DNA of 64,000 nucleotides, taken from Chitinophagaceae bacterium (GTDB lineage: Bacteria; Bacteroidota; Bacteroidia; Chitinophagales; Chitinophagaceae). The notes under the pieces are model-generated. The model saw only the letters and a list, made by a program, of their open reading frames with translations. It searched no databases and had not been told where the DNA came from. This document shows positions 34,440-43,638 of the stretch, one piece after another. Numbering within the stretch: the stretch's first letter is position 1; every line of letters begins with the position of its first letter. Location of the stretch: assembly GCA_027489035.1 (NCBI GenBank), contig JAIYAN010000024.1:1-64000 (forward strand). Direction: 5' to 3'. The position numbers were made by a program, and so were the translations under genes.

Positions 34440-35345
34440 TTAAAAAACTAATGTTCCTTTTGGTAGTGATAAATTTCCTTGTAATCCTCCTGTGTGGATA
34501 CTGATAATTTTGCTTTCTTTGGGAAAATAACCGGCATTGATTTTATCCCAAATTCCGTAAATCATTTTACCTGTGTATACAAAATCGGTGGGTATATTAT
34601 TTTCTACATAAAATGCATTCATAAATTGTAAAAGGACTTCGTTTTTTTTGGCATAGCCACCAAAATGATAATCATTAAACACTTCGAAATTTATTGGTGT
34701 TTGAGATGCTAATAAATCAGACATATTTTTTTCTAAATCATGAAAGCCTTTAAGCACAGGAACTGCAATGATTTTTGCTTGTGATTTTTTATTGTAAAGC
34801 AAGCCAGATAATGTGCAACCTGTTCCTACAGCAGTGGTGATGTAACTGGGGTTTAATGAAGATATCGCTTCCATGATATGCGAAGCTCCTTTTGTGCCGC
34901 TATTTCCATACCCACCTTCTGGAATAAAAAAGCAATGTTTCTTGTCAAATGAAACATATTGCTGAATATTGTTTTCATTTATAAGAGGGTAATCTTCCCG
35001 AGAAATATATGCTAATTGCATTCCCCATGCTTCACATTGTGTTAAAGTATGTGATTGGTGTTTGGCTTTTTCACCCCTTACCAAACCAATGCTTTTTAAA
35101 CCATTTAATTGTGCATAATATGCAGAAGCTACAAGATGATTTGAATAGGCACCGCCTTTGGTTACTAAAATTGTTTTATTATTAGTTATTGCATCTTGAA
35201 CATAAAAATAAAGCTTGTATAATTTGTTCCCTGATACAATGGGATGTATCAAATCTAAGCGGGCTATCAACCACTCAATTCCAAGCATATCCAATGTTTC
35301 ATGCTTTACAGAATCAAATTTTATGTCTAATAATTTAATATCCAT
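34440..35345 (-). CDS. PLP-dependent D-cysteine desulfhydrase / ACC deaminase-like enzyme
   Basis: The 301-residue product shows the family's lysine region VSGNKLYKLYFY (the Lys that binds pyridoxal phosphate), the TKGGAYSNHLVASAYYA phosphate-binding block and the TAVGTGCTLSGLL loop near 170. Members deaminate 1-aminocyclopropane-1-carboxylate or desulfurate D-cysteine; the substrate cannot be told from sequence. Length fits the short Bacteroidota form. It is divergent from the nucleotidyltransferase gene with a short intergenic space. Confidence 0.8.
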   Translation of the reverse strand: MDIKLLDIKFDSVKHETLDMLGIEWLIARLDLIHPIVSGNKLYKLYFYVQDAITNNKTILVTKGGAYSNHLVASAYYAQLNGLKSIGLVRGEKAKHQSHTLTQCEAWGMQLAYISREDYPLINENNIQQYVSFDKKHCFFIPEGGYGNSGTKGASHIMEAISSLNPSYITTAVGTGCTLSGLLYNKKSQAKIIAVPVLKGFHDLEKNMSDLLASQTPINFEVFNDYHFGGYAKKNEVLLQFMNAFYVENNIPTDFVYTGKMIYGIWDKINAGYFPKESKIISIHTGGLQGNLSLPKGTLVF

Positions 35346-35479
35346 TTTATTAATTGATTACAATTGATTTCAGTAATTTAGCAGAAATTAAAAGTAAACG
35401 CAATTTAGTTTTATTAATATCAAATAACTCAAGGAATAAAATTCTTTCGTCAATAAAAAGTCAACTATTTAAGTATAAA

Positions 35480-36382
35480 ATGAAACCGACATTATTAATT
35501 TTAGCCGCAGGAATGGCAAGCAGATACGGCAGTATGAAACAAACAGAAGGCTTTGGTCCTTCAGGAGAAACCATCATGGATTACTCCATTTATGATGCCA
35601 TTAAAGCTGGGTTTGGAAAAGTTGTATTTATCATCAGAAAAGATTTTGCAGAAAACTTCAAACAAAATTTTGGAAATAAACTAATCGGTAAAATTGAAGT
35701 GGATTATGTATATCAGGAAATGAGCTCGTTTGTTAATGTAACAGATATTCCTGCTGATAGAACAAAACCATGGGGAACTGGACATGCGGTGTTATGTGCG
35801 ATGGATGCAGTTAGAGAGCCCTTTGCAGTTATCAACGCTGATGATTACTACGGAGAGGATGCATTTGTAAAAGCTGCTGAATTTTTAACCCAAAAATGCA
35901 ATGAGCATACCTATGCAATTATTGGTTATCAATTGGACAAAACATTAAGTGAAAATGGAACTGTAAGTAGAGGCGTTTGCGAAGTTGATGTAGAACATAA
36001 TTTAATTTCCATTAAAGAAAGAACCAAAATTTATAAAGCTGAATCAGGTAAAGTGATATTTGAAGAAGCAGGAAATGAATTTGAAGTTTCTGGAAATTCA
36101 AGCGTGTCTATGAATTTTTGGTGCTTTCATCCCAATATTTTTGAATCTTCTAAAGCACTTTTTGAAGCATTTGTTCCTCAAAATAAAGAAAATATTAAAG
36201 CCGAATTTTTCATTCCTATTGTTGCAGATGCCTTTATTCAAGATGCATCAAATTCAATTAAAGTGATACCAACTACTTCTCAATGGTTTGGTGTGACGTA
36301 CAAAGAAGATGCACCAAGTGTAAAAGCAAGCATAGATCATTTAATTGAAACTAAGGTTTACCCAACATCATTGTGGGCATAG
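35480..36382 (+). CDS. Sugar-nucleotide-type nucleotidyltransferase
   Basis: The frame is open from 35354, but the ATG at 35480 (MKPTLLILAAGMASRYGSMK) starts at the Rossmann-like strand, so the product is 300 residues. The LAAGMASRYGSMK motif binds NTP; KPWGTGHAVLCAMDAV, FAVINADDYYGED and the NGTVSRGVC segment follow as in sugar-phosphate nucleotidyltransferases. The sugar is not identifiable. A strong intrinsic terminator closes the gene at 36411-36439. Confidence 0.8.
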   Translation: MKPTLLILAAGMASRYGSMKQTEGFGPSGETIMDYSIYDAIKAGFGKVVFIIRKDFAENFKQNFGNKLIGKIEVDYVYQEMSSFVNVTDIPADRTKPWGTGHAVLCAMDAVREPFAVINADDYYGEDAFVKAAEFLTQKCNEHTYAIIGYQLDKTLSENGTVSRGVCEVDVEHNLISIKERTKIYKAESGKVIFEEAGNEFEVSGNSSVSMNFWCFHPNIFESSKALFEAFVPQNKENIKAEFFIPIVADAFIQDASNSIKVIPTTSQWFGVTYKEDAPSVKASIDHLIETKVYPTSLWA

Positions 36383-36410
36383 TTTAATAAATAACTTAAT
36401 TATTTTTGGA

Positions 36411-36439
36411 AGCCAATCGTTCAACAGGTTGGCTTTTTT
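36411..36439 (+). terminator. Intrinsic terminator of the nucleotidyltransferase gene
   Basis: AGCCAA and TTGGCT pair across a 12-base loop and are followed by a run of five or more T (GGCTTTTTTA). It begins 29 bp after the stop codon. Confidence 0.7.
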
Positions 36440-36462
36440 ATTTAGGGTCTATTTTTTCACAA

Positions 36463-36519
36463 CCCACGGTTTTAACCGTGGGCTACAGAAACGATTTTCC
36501 GACAACCGTTTTAACGGTT
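36463..36519. repeat. REP-like double hairpin
   Basis: Two palindromes lie 21 bases apart: CCCACGGTTTTAACCGTGGG (36463-36482) and AACCGTT-TT-AACGGTT (36504-36519). The first recurs as CCCACGGTTTCAACCGTGGG at 47960-47979 and as a decayed copy near 48083. Hairpins of this kind are scattered in Bacteroidota genomes and are often linked to REP-associated transposases, none of which is visible in this window. Confidence 0.7.
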
Positions 36520-36531
36520 TATTGGTCTGAA

Positions 36532-36996
36532 TTACAAACCAATTTTATCTTTAAAAACTTTTGCTGCAATTTTATCTATAGGCAAACTCAGCAAATCGGG
36601 TGAAAATATGTGTTGGGGTATAAATCTAAAACTTTCTGTTTGTCCGGTTTCGGCATGTTTTTTTAATTGCCCTTCATCAAAGTCAAATGCAGTTTCTTTT
36701 AATTTGATTTTAATGGGTTCCAAAGCACGAACAATATAATAGATGGACATCATCTGGTGTTGGGGATTGAACATGCTTGGTTGATAATAATCGGTGGTAT
36801 ATAAATGTTCAACTACTTCAATACTAAGATCCATTTCTTCTTTAAATTCTCTTATCAAACACTCAAGTGTGCCTTCTCCAAATTCTAAACCACCGCCACA
36901 AAATTTCGTGTAGTATTTTCCTTTGATTAACTCATCGCTAACCAAAATTTCTTGATTATTATTGATTAACAAACCATAAACCCTGATATTAAACAT
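36532..36996 (-). CDS. Nudix hydrolase
   Basis: The 154-residue product has a complete Nudix box, GGGLEFGEGTLECLIREFKE followed by EMDL (GX5EX7REUXEEXGU pattern, with Met-Asp-Leu closing). Nudix enzymes hydrolyse nucleoside diphosphates linked to other groups; the substrate here is unknown. It lies 2 bp after corA on the same strand (corA stop at 36999), so the two share a transcript. Confidence 0.82.
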   Translation of the reverse strand: MFNIRVYGLLINNNQEILVSDELIKGKYYTKFCGGGLEFGEGTLECLIREFKEEMDLSIEVVEHLYTTDYYQPSMFNPQHQMMSIYYIVRALEPIKIKLKETAFDFDEGQLKKHAETGQTESFRFIPQHIFSPDLLSLPIDKIAAKVFKDKIGL

Positions 36997-36998
36997 GG

Positions 36999-37937
36999 TT
37001 ATTTCTTTAATCTTCTTACATAATTATATAATGCAAATCCAAGTATGAAAAAACATATCATCACAGGTATCCAAAATGCATAAGGTGAATGCTGGAAGGG
37101 GAGTGGTACATTCATGCCATAAATACTGGCAATTAAAACCGGGATACTTAAAAAAATGGTTAATGTAGTTAATCTTTTCAACACCTCGTTTTGGTTGTTG
37201 CTAATGATGCTTGCAAACGCATCTAAAGAACTACTTAAGATATTAGTATACGTTTGTGCGGTTTCCAACGCCTGAGAAGTTTCGATAATTAAATCATCTA
37301 AAAAATCTTTTTCATCTTCGTTTAATCCTAAGAAATCGGTACGTGCCATTTTCATCATCAACAACTCGTTGCTTCTGAGCGCAGTTACGAAATATACCAA
37401 ACTCTTTTGAATACGCATCAATTGCAGCAATTCCTCGTTTCTATTGGCATCGTAAAGTTTCTGTTCAAGAATATTTCTTCGTTGGTTTATTTCTTTAAGA
37501 TATTCTTGGAAGTTCATCGTGATCTTCTCAAATACCTTCAATGCCATCATGTTTTTTTTATCTGGATGGCGATTTTGAAAACTGTTTAAGAATTTTTTTA
37601 TGGCCTCATTTTCAAATGAATTTACCGTTACAATTTGTCCGTTCGTTAAAATGATACAAATGGGAATTGTAATGTAAAAGGCATCACTTTCATTGAATGA
37701 ATTGTTTTCAGTTGGCGTTTTGATGACAATCAATTTCACATTGTCAGACAATTCGTATCGACTTCTTTCATCAATATCCAATGAATCCTTTAAAAAATCG
37801 ATTGGGATATCCAACTCCTCACTCAACTCCGAAAATTCTTCTTGACGAAGTGGAGGTAAAATATTCACCCAAGTGCCATCCGATGGTTTATCAATGGCGA
37901 TGGTTTGATGATCTACTATTTTAAAAAATTGTACCAA
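36999..37937 (-). CDS. corA: CorA-type magnesium transporter
   Basis: The 312-residue product has the acidic cytoplasmic N-terminal domain (WVNILPPLRQEEFSELSEEL), long stalk helices (IQKSLVYFVTALRSNELLMM) and two C-terminal membrane segments with the selectivity motif YGMNVPLPF in the loop, followed by FWIPVMICFFILGFALYNYV and a basic RRLKK tail. It transports Mg2+ or related divalent ions through the inner membrane as a pentamer. Length is typical. Confidence 0.9.
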   Translation of the reverse strand: MVQFFKIVDHQTIAIDKPSDGTWVNILPPLRQEEFSELSEELDIPIDFLKDSLDIDERSRYELSDNVKLIVIKTPTENNSFNESDAFYITIPICIILTNGQIVTVNSFENEAIKKFLNSFQNRHPDKKNMMALKVFEKITMNFQEYLKEINQRRNILEQKLYDANRNEELLQLMRIQKSLVYFVTALRSNELLMMKMARTDFLGLNEDEKDFLDDLIIETSQALETAQTYTNILSSSLDAFASIISNNQNEVLKRLTTLTIFLSIPVLIASIYGMNVPLPFQHSPYAFWIPVMICFFILGFALYNYVRRLKK

Positions 37938-38071
37938 ATTAAAGCTTGGGTTTTAAAGGGTGTTTGGCTTTATCAAATGAAATAAACCATAATTTTCAAG
38001 CAAACTTAAGTTGAAAAATTAGCAATTGAAAGTAGACAAGATTAAATAAACGTCAATTTATCAATCAACAA

Positions 38072-40630
38072 TTATTTTTTCTTTTTTGGTGCTGCTTTTT
38101 TAACCGCTGCCTTTTTCTTAGCCGGTGCTTTTTTATCAAATGCTTTTGGCTCTTGCTGAAGAATCATTTTTTTAATGGTTTCTAAATCAATAACCGCCAA
38201 TTCTTCTGGTGTATATTTTCCATTTGCTCCTTGTCCGGTAAGTTTAAGCATTTTCTTTCCAAAGCGAATAAATGCGCCCCATCTGCCATTTTCTAAAGCA
38301 ATTTTTTCTTCTGGCCATTGTTGTATAAATCTATTTGATTCTTTTTCAATTTTCTTTTCAATTAGCTCATTGCAATCTTGCTGAGTAAGTATATCGAAAT
38401 TATATGCCCTTGGTATGTTGATGAATAAATCGTTCCATTTTATAAACGGGCCGAATCTGCCTTTCCCTTTTGTAATGGGCTTTTGATCGTAAAATCCTAT
38501 AGGTGCATCTTCTACTTGCTTTGCATGAATGATTTCAATTGCTCTAGCAATATCTACACTTGTTGGCTCTTCACCTTTTGGAATGGAAACAAATTGTTCA
38601 CCCCATTTTACATAAGGTCCAAAACGGCCAATATTTACTGATACTTCCATGCCTTCATGTTCACCAAGCGTAAGCGGTAATTTGAATAAGTCAAGTGCTT
38701 CTTCAAATGTGATGGTTTCTATACTTTGACTTGCTTTTAATTTGGCAAAACGTGGCTTTTCTTCATCGGTTTGAGCCCCAATTTGCACCATTGGGCCATA
38801 TCTACCCATACGGGCAATCATTGGTTTACCATCTTCCGTAACGCCCAACATACGCTCTCCAACAGCACGTTCTGCAGTTTCTAATGTATGCGAAACGCCG
38901 GTGTGGAAAGGGGTGTAGAAGTTTTCTACCATTTTGTTCCAAATGATTTTGCCTTCTGCGATATCATCAAATTCCTTTTCAATATTTGCTGTAAACGAAT
39001 AATCCATTACATTTTTAAAATGTTGGCTTAAGAAATCCGTTACCACCAAACCCAAATCCGTTGGGAATAGTTTTGATTTTTCTGCACCAGTATTTTCTTG
39101 TTCGGTTACTTTTTCAATTTTGTCATTCTTTAATTTGATAATCCTGAAGTTTCTTTTAACTGCTTCCTTATCTTTTTTCTCAACATAGGTTCTTTTAATA
39201 ATCGTCGAAATCGTTGGTGCGTAAGTACTTGGACGACCAATACCCAATTCTTCCATTTTTTTAACCAGTGATGCTTCGGTGTATCGTGCCGAATGTTTGG
39301 TGTATTTTTCTGTTGCCGTCATTTGGTTGAATGCCAATTGTTGACCAACCGTTAGATTTGGTAAGCGACTTTCTCCTTCTTCTGATTCTGTTTCTTCATC
39401 ATCGGTACTTTCTAAATACACTTTTAAAAAGCCATCAAATTTCAACACTTCTCCTGTAGCAGTTAGTTGTTGTTGATTTGTACTGATATTTATTTTAGCT
39501 GTAGTTTTTTCAAATTCAGCATCACTCATTTGAGAAGCGATGGTTCTTTTCCATATAAGTTCGTAAAGTCTGTTTAGTTCAGGATCGTTTACGGTATGGT
39601 TTTCCATATATGTAGGACGAATCGCCTCATGCGCTTCCTGAGCGCTCTCATTTTTGTTTTTGTATTTTCTTATTTGTAAGTATTTGCCACCATAACTTTT
39701 GTTGATTTCTGCGGTAATGCCCTCCATAGCGGTATCACTCAAATTCACACTATCGGTTCTCATGTAAGTGATTTTACCGCTTTCGTATAATTTCTGTGCA
39801 AGCAACATGGTTTTACTTACCCCATAACCCAATTTTCTACTGGCTTCTTGTTGTAAAGTTGAAGTGGTAAAAGGTGGTGCAGGGGTTCTTTTACCAGGAC
39901 GAACTTGGATATCGTTAACAATATAATTAGCGCCAATACAAGAATTCAAGAATTTTTCTGCATCTTCAGATTCATTGTATTTTCCACCTTCAGCTTTAAA
40001 AGCTACGGTTTTATTGTTTAAATCTGTTGCAGATAAAGACGCTTCAATTTTAAAACTAGCAACGGCGTTGAAATTATTTATTTCACGTTCTTTTTCAACG
40101 ATTAATTTTACGGCAACACTCTGAACTCTACCCGCACTTAATCCTCCTTTTTGACCAATTTTACGCCATAAAACCGGACTTAACTCAAAACCAACAATAC
40201 GATCTAAAACACGTCTGGCTTGTTGTGCATTAACCAAATTCATGTTGATTAATCTTGGATTTTGAACCGCTTTTTGAATGGCAGGTTTTGTAATCTCATG
40301 AAAAACAATACGTTTTGTAGTAGCTGGATCCAAATTTAAAACTTCCGCTAAATGCCAGCTAATGCTTTCACCTTCGCGGTCCTCATCGGAAGCTAACCAA
40401 ACCTCATCGGATTTTTTTGCAATCGCCCTTAATTCCTTAACCACCCGTTCCTTTTCATCAGGGATAATATATTTAGGTAAAAAATGATTGTTGATATCTA
40501 TACCCATATCGTTTTTTTCCAAATCACGAATGTGTCCATAACAACTTTTCACCTCAAAATCCTTCCCTAAAATGGCTTCAATAGTTTTCGCTTTAGCCGG
40601 GGACTCCACAATTAATAAGTTTTTTGCCAT
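38072..40630 (-). CDS. topA: DNA topoisomerase I
   Basis: The 852-residue product relaxes negatively supercoiled DNA. It opens with the Toprim domain (LLIVESPAKAKTIEAILGKD; DEDREGE near 80), and the active-site Tyr lies in ITYMRTDSVNLSD near residue 300. The C-terminal third has topoisomerase I repeats built on GRFGPYVKWG, GRFGPFIKWN and GRWGAFIRFG instead of the four-cysteine zinc fingers of E. coli. The protein ends in a Lys/Ala tail (KKAAVKKAAPKKKK) that should bind DNA. The gene is intact and stands alone. Confidence 0.95.
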   Translation of the reverse strand: MAKNLLIVESPAKAKTIEAILGKDFEVKSCYGHIRDLEKNDMGIDINNHFLPKYIIPDEKERVVKELRAIAKKSDEVWLASDEDREGESISWHLAEVLNLDPATTKRIVFHEITKPAIQKAVQNPRLINMNLVNAQQARRVLDRIVGFELSPVLWRKIGQKGGLSAGRVQSVAVKLIVEKEREINNFNAVASFKIEASLSATDLNNKTVAFKAEGGKYNESEDAEKFLNSCIGANYIVNDIQVRPGKRTPAPPFTTSTLQQEASRKLGYGVSKTMLLAQKLYESGKITYMRTDSVNLSDTAMEGITAEINKSYGGKYLQIRKYKNKNESAQEAHEAIRPTYMENHTVNDPELNRLYELIWKRTIASQMSDAEFEKTTAKINISTNQQQLTATGEVLKFDGFLKVYLESTDDEETESEEGESRLPNLTVGQQLAFNQMTATEKYTKHSARYTEASLVKKMEELGIGRPSTYAPTISTIIKRTYVEKKDKEAVKRNFRIIKLKNDKIEKVTEQENTGAEKSKLFPTDLGLVVTDFLSQHFKNVMDYSFTANIEKEFDDIAEGKIIWNKMVENFYTPFHTGVSHTLETAERAVGERMLGVTEDGKPMIARMGRYGPMVQIGAQTDEEKPRFAKLKASQSIETITFEEALDLFKLPLTLGEHEGMEVSVNIGRFGPYVKWGEQFVSIPKGEEPTSVDIARAIEIIHAKQVEDAPIGFYDQKPITKGKGRFGPFIKWNDLFINIPRAYNFDILTQQDCNELIEKKIEKESNRFIQQWPEEKIALENGRWGAFIRFGKKMLKLTGQGANGKYTPEELAVIDLETIKKMILQQEPKAFDKKAPAKKKAAVKKAAPKKKK

Positions 40631-40971
40631 AATATATATGTATAAAAATGCTTTTTTTGTTATTAAAATTGCTGAAAATAAATAGCAAATTCCGATGCAA
40701 TATTAGATTAATTTTGAAAAAACAAAACTATTTATCTTAAACAGTCAATTGGAAAACATAGAATTTATATGAATTATATCATGTATTAAGACTCTTTTAA
40801 TTTCGTATATGTAGCGTGAAATACAGCACTGAATTGATTTTTATTGATTTTTAAAATTGTGTTTTTTTAGTTAATTGTTTTTTCATCAATAAAAATGTGT
40901 TTTTTCACGAATGAGTGTTTTCTTTGATTGGGTTTTATGTTTTTGATTTTTTAATTTTTAATTTAATAAGC
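40631..40971. other. Intergenic region between topA and the DUF2520 gene
   Basis: This 341-bp divergent spacer is very AT-rich. I see no ORF, RNA gene or long repeat. It must hold both promoters, but no exact TAnnTTTG box with a partner could be placed with confidence. Confidence 0.5.
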
Positions 40972-41733
40972 ATGCAGGTTGTAATTATTGGTTCAGGAAA
41001 CACGGCCACTGTATTGGGCAAGTTGCTCAAAGAGAATGGTTTTCGTATTAGCCAAGTAATCAGCAGAAATATAGCGTATGCAGAAATTTTAGCCAATGAG
41101 CTTAGTTGTCCTTTTGGAGATTTATCATCATCAATAAATGAAACTGCTGACATGTATTTAATTGCCGTTTCGGATAAATTTATTCATGAGGTGGTGAATT
41201 ACATTCCTAAAAACAACAAACTGATTTTACACACCGCTGGTTCAGTTTCCATAAAAGTGTTAGAAAATGTTACCAATCAATTTGGCGTTTTATATCCCCT
41301 TCAAAGTTTGAGAAAAGAAATTGCTAATTCTCCCGAAATTCCTTTTTTGATAGATGGGAATGATCAAGAAGTAGTGGATAAAATTAAGCTAATCGCACAA
41401 AAAATATCAAGTAAAGTGGCAATTGCTAATGATGATATGCGATTAAAACTTCATCTTACTGCCGTTTTTGTAAATAATTTCACCAACCATTTATATACAA
41501 TGGCTGCCGATTATTGTAAAAAAGAGCAATTGGAATTTGATTTGTTGAAGCCACTTATTTTTGAAACGGCCAATCGATTAAAATCGGTTCAACCCATCGA
41601 TGTTCAAACTGGTCCTGCAATCAGAAACGATGCTTATACCATTGAGCGACATAACCAATTATTGCAAAACTATCCTGATTTGAAGGAGATGTATATTTAT
41701 TTTACGAAACAGATTTCTTCGTTTTACTTATAA
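40972..41733 (+). CDS. Rossmann-like DUF2520 protein
   Basis: The frame is open from 40915, but the ATG at 40972 (MQVVIIGSGNTATVLGKLLK) starts at the dinucleotide-binding strand, so the product is 253 residues. It has the GSGNTA glycine motif, NELSCPFGDLSSSINE, YLIAVSDKFIHEVVNYI, and the helical DUF2520 domain (LHLTAVFVNNFTNHLYTMAA, ETANRLKSVQPIDVQTGPAI). These resemble ketopantoate or pyrroline reductase-type oxidoreductases; the substrate is unknown. Its end overlaps the convergent gene by 10 bp. Confidence 0.8.
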   Translation: MQVVIIGSGNTATVLGKLLKENGFRISQVISRNIAYAEILANELSCPFGDLSSSINETADMYLIAVSDKFIHEVVNYIPKNNKLILHTAGSVSIKVLENVTNQFGVLYPLQSLRKEIANSPEIPFLIDGNDQEVVDKIKLIAQKISSKVAIANDDMRLKLHLTAVFVNNFTNHLYTMAADYCKKEQLEFDLLKPLIFETANRLKSVQPIDVQTGPAIRNDAYTIERHNQLLQNYPDLKEMYIYFTKQISSFYL

Positions 41734-42347
41734 GGAATCACAATATCAGTTTGAACTTTATACGGATCTTTTACATTCCCCTTTTCATCTATAGGATCAT
41801 CAACGTAAATTTCATAAGCTGCTCCATTTGCTTTTTTATGAGCATCCGCAATCCATTCTTTTAAGGCTTGATATGCTTGCACCGTTTCTTCGTAAGGTCC
41901 ATAAAAATGTGCAACTACAACCCTTGTTCCGCCCATCTTTTTGAAATAAGCCCCTTTGGGTAATTTGGCCATTTTTTTAGCAACTGGTATTCCTGCTTCA
42001 AAAAAGAATGGTGCTTTCTGACTTTTATACCATGCCATTGGAGGTCCAATTGGACTTATCTTAGATTTCTTTAAAAAGCTGTCTATTTTTTGACCATAAA
42101 TAACACCAAGCTTTTCACTCAATCTTATGGTATTTATTGCGCTGTCTCTAAAACATAAAACATAAAAACTATTTTCTGTTGTGTCTGTTATATTTATAAT
42201 TGGAGCACTTCTTGTAATGGTGTCGTTTTTGCCAAGAGGTACGTCTTTTTTTACCAAAACAGTTGGCTTTGCCTTGTCATTATTTTTGTCATCATTACAA
42301 GCAATTAAAAAAATTCCAAGTAAGAAAATTGAAAAATACAATTTCAT
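41724..42347 (-). CDS. Lipoprotein with GyrI/AraC effector-binding-like domain
   Basis: The 207-residue product has a lipobox (IFLLGIFLIAC, Cys about 17) followed by a polar Lys/Asp stretch. Residues 70-205 look like a GyrI/SRPBCC-type effector-binding domain: KLPKGAYFKKMGGTRVVVAH, FYGPYEETVQAYQALKEWIA, YEIYVDDP. A secreted lipidated form is unusual for this fold, which is often cytoplasmic. The ligand is unknown. Confidence 0.6.
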   Translation of the reverse strand: MKLYFSIFLLGIFLIACNDDKNNDKAKPTVLVKKDVPLGKNDTITRSAPIINITDTTENSFYVLCFRDSAINTIRLSEKLGVIYGQKIDSFLKKSKISPIGPPMAWYKSQKAPFFFEAGIPVAKKMAKLPKGAYFKKMGGTRVVVAHFYGPYEETVQAYQALKEWIADAHKKANGAAYEIYVDDPIDEKGNVKDPYKVQTDIVIPYK

Positions 42348-42477
42348 AAATTATGATTTTAATGGGTTAAGATCAATTCATTGGCAATGTAATGAATTAG
42401 TTTAAAAAAAATAGTTTTCAATATTGATTTTATGGAATTGGTATTTTCATGTAGGTTTGCATCTCGAAATAATCCAT

Positions 42478-42813
42478 ATGTATAATATTACTTTCAAATT
42501 TGAACAAAAAGGGTTGGAGCCCATTACTCTAGAAAACATTGAATCTGATCAATCTATTTTAGAAGTTGCCTTAAAAAACCATATCGAATTACATCACAAT
42601 TGCGGTGGCGTTTGTGCTTGTAGCACTTGTCATTTATATGTTGAGCATGGCGATAACTTAATAGAAGAACTATCAGATAAAGAAGAAGATTTTATAGATC
42701 GTGCAGTAAATCCACGTATAAATTCAAGATTGGGATGTCAATGCATGTTATTAGATGGAACCGGTAATATTACCGTTACATTACCTGATCAAACTCAATT
42801 TTTAGGAGAATAA
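42478..42813 (+). CDS. fdx: 2Fe-2S ferredoxin (ISC / adrenodoxin type)
   Basis: The frame is open from 42424; the ATG at 42478 (MYNITFKFEQKGLEPITLEN) gives the usual 111-residue protein. Cluster ligands lie in NCGGVCACSTCHLYV and later in LGCQCML. The arrangement matches the ferredoxin that donates electrons to Fe-S cluster assembly. Its neighbour iscX supports that role, though iscS/iscU are not in this window. Confidence 0.87.
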   Translation: MYNITFKFEQKGLEPITLENIESDQSILEVALKNHIELHHNCGGVCACSTCHLYVEHGDNLIEELSDKEEDFIDRAVNPRINSRLGCQCMLLDGTGNITVTLPDQTQFLGE

Positions 42814-42824
42814 AAAAATAAACC

Positions 42825-43064
42825 ATGAATTTCGAATTGCCGATTAACTGGAATGATTATGAAGATATTGCCATGAAATTACATGAGCGTTTTGGCGATG
42901 ATTTTGGCGAAAGTCAGATTTATCGCATTCGTTTTACCGATTTACACAAATGGGTTTTGGAGATTCCAAATTTCGCCGGAAAAGCCGAAGAAAGCAATGA
43001 AGGTCATTTGGAAATGATTCAAAGCTCTTGGGTTTACGAATGGCGCGATGCAAGAAAAGGATAA
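42825..43064 (+). CDS. iscX: IscX-like Fe-S assembly protein
   Basis: The 79-residue product matches the small acidic IscX pattern: WNDYEDIAMKLHERFGDDF, YRIRFTDLHKWVLEIPNFAG (the RFTDLHKWV block is diagnostic) and SNEGHLEMIQSSWVYEWRD. IscX binds IscS and tunes iron delivery. It starts 11 bp after the ferredoxin stop, an ISC-type pairing. Confidence 0.88.
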   Translation: MNFELPINWNDYEDIAMKLHERFGDDFGESQIYRIRFTDLHKWVLEIPNFAGKAEESNEGHLEMIQSSWVYEWRDARKG

Positions 43065-43103
43065 TAAATCTTTACTTGAAAATTACCGGTACTAATTTTT
43101 CAG

Positions 43104-43628
43104 ATGAATATATTGCAACAATTTAAACCAATAAAACTTATTGTGATGGACGTTGACGGCGTGCTCACAGATGGCAAAATATTGTTGCTCGAATCACTTG
43201 AAATGGCGAGGACGATGAATGTAAAGGATGGTTATGCCATGCAACTTGCCATTAAAAAAGGTTATCAAATTGTCATCATTTCTGGCGCTACTGATGGTGG
43301 TGCAGTGTCAAATCGGTTGAAAAAATTAGGCATCGACGAAGTACATCAAGGCATAAAAAACAAAGCATATTTATTATCTGAAATAATAAACAAAGGGAAT
43401 TTTACAAAAGAGCAAGTTTTATTTATTGGTGATGATATTCCCGATTATCAAGCCATGAAATTGGTGGGATTGGCTTGTTGTCCTGCAGATGCCGTCTCCG
43501 AAATTAAATCCATTTCTCATTATATTTCTCCTATTAATGGTGGCGAAGGTTGTGTGCGCGATATTATAGAAAAAGTACTCAAATTAAATGGCCATTGGGA
43601 TTTAGATACGACGGTAACTTCAAAATAA
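43104..43628 (+). CDS. kdsC: 3-deoxy-D-manno-octulosonate 8-phosphate phosphatase
   Basis: The 174-residue product is a small HAD phosphatase: VMDVDGVLTDGKILL (nucleophile Asp), MNVKDGYAMQLAIKKGYQIV, ISGATDGGAVSNRLKKLGI, and FIGDDIPDYQAMKLVGLACC with the Mg2+-binding GDD. This pattern is KdsC, which makes Kdo for lipopolysaccharide inner core. The closing GGEGCVRDIIEKVL is typical. It lies in a co-directional block with ubiA-like and maf. Confidence 0.9.
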   Translation: MNILQQFKPIKLIVMDVDGVLTDGKILLLESLEMARTMNVKDGYAMQLAIKKGYQIVIISGATDGGAVSNRLKKLGIDEVHQGIKNKAYLLSEIINKGNFTKEQVLFIGDDIPDYQAMKLVGLACCPADAVSEIKSISHYISPINGGEGCVRDIIEKVLKLNGHWDLDTTVTSK

Positions 43629-43638
43629 ATTAATAGTA

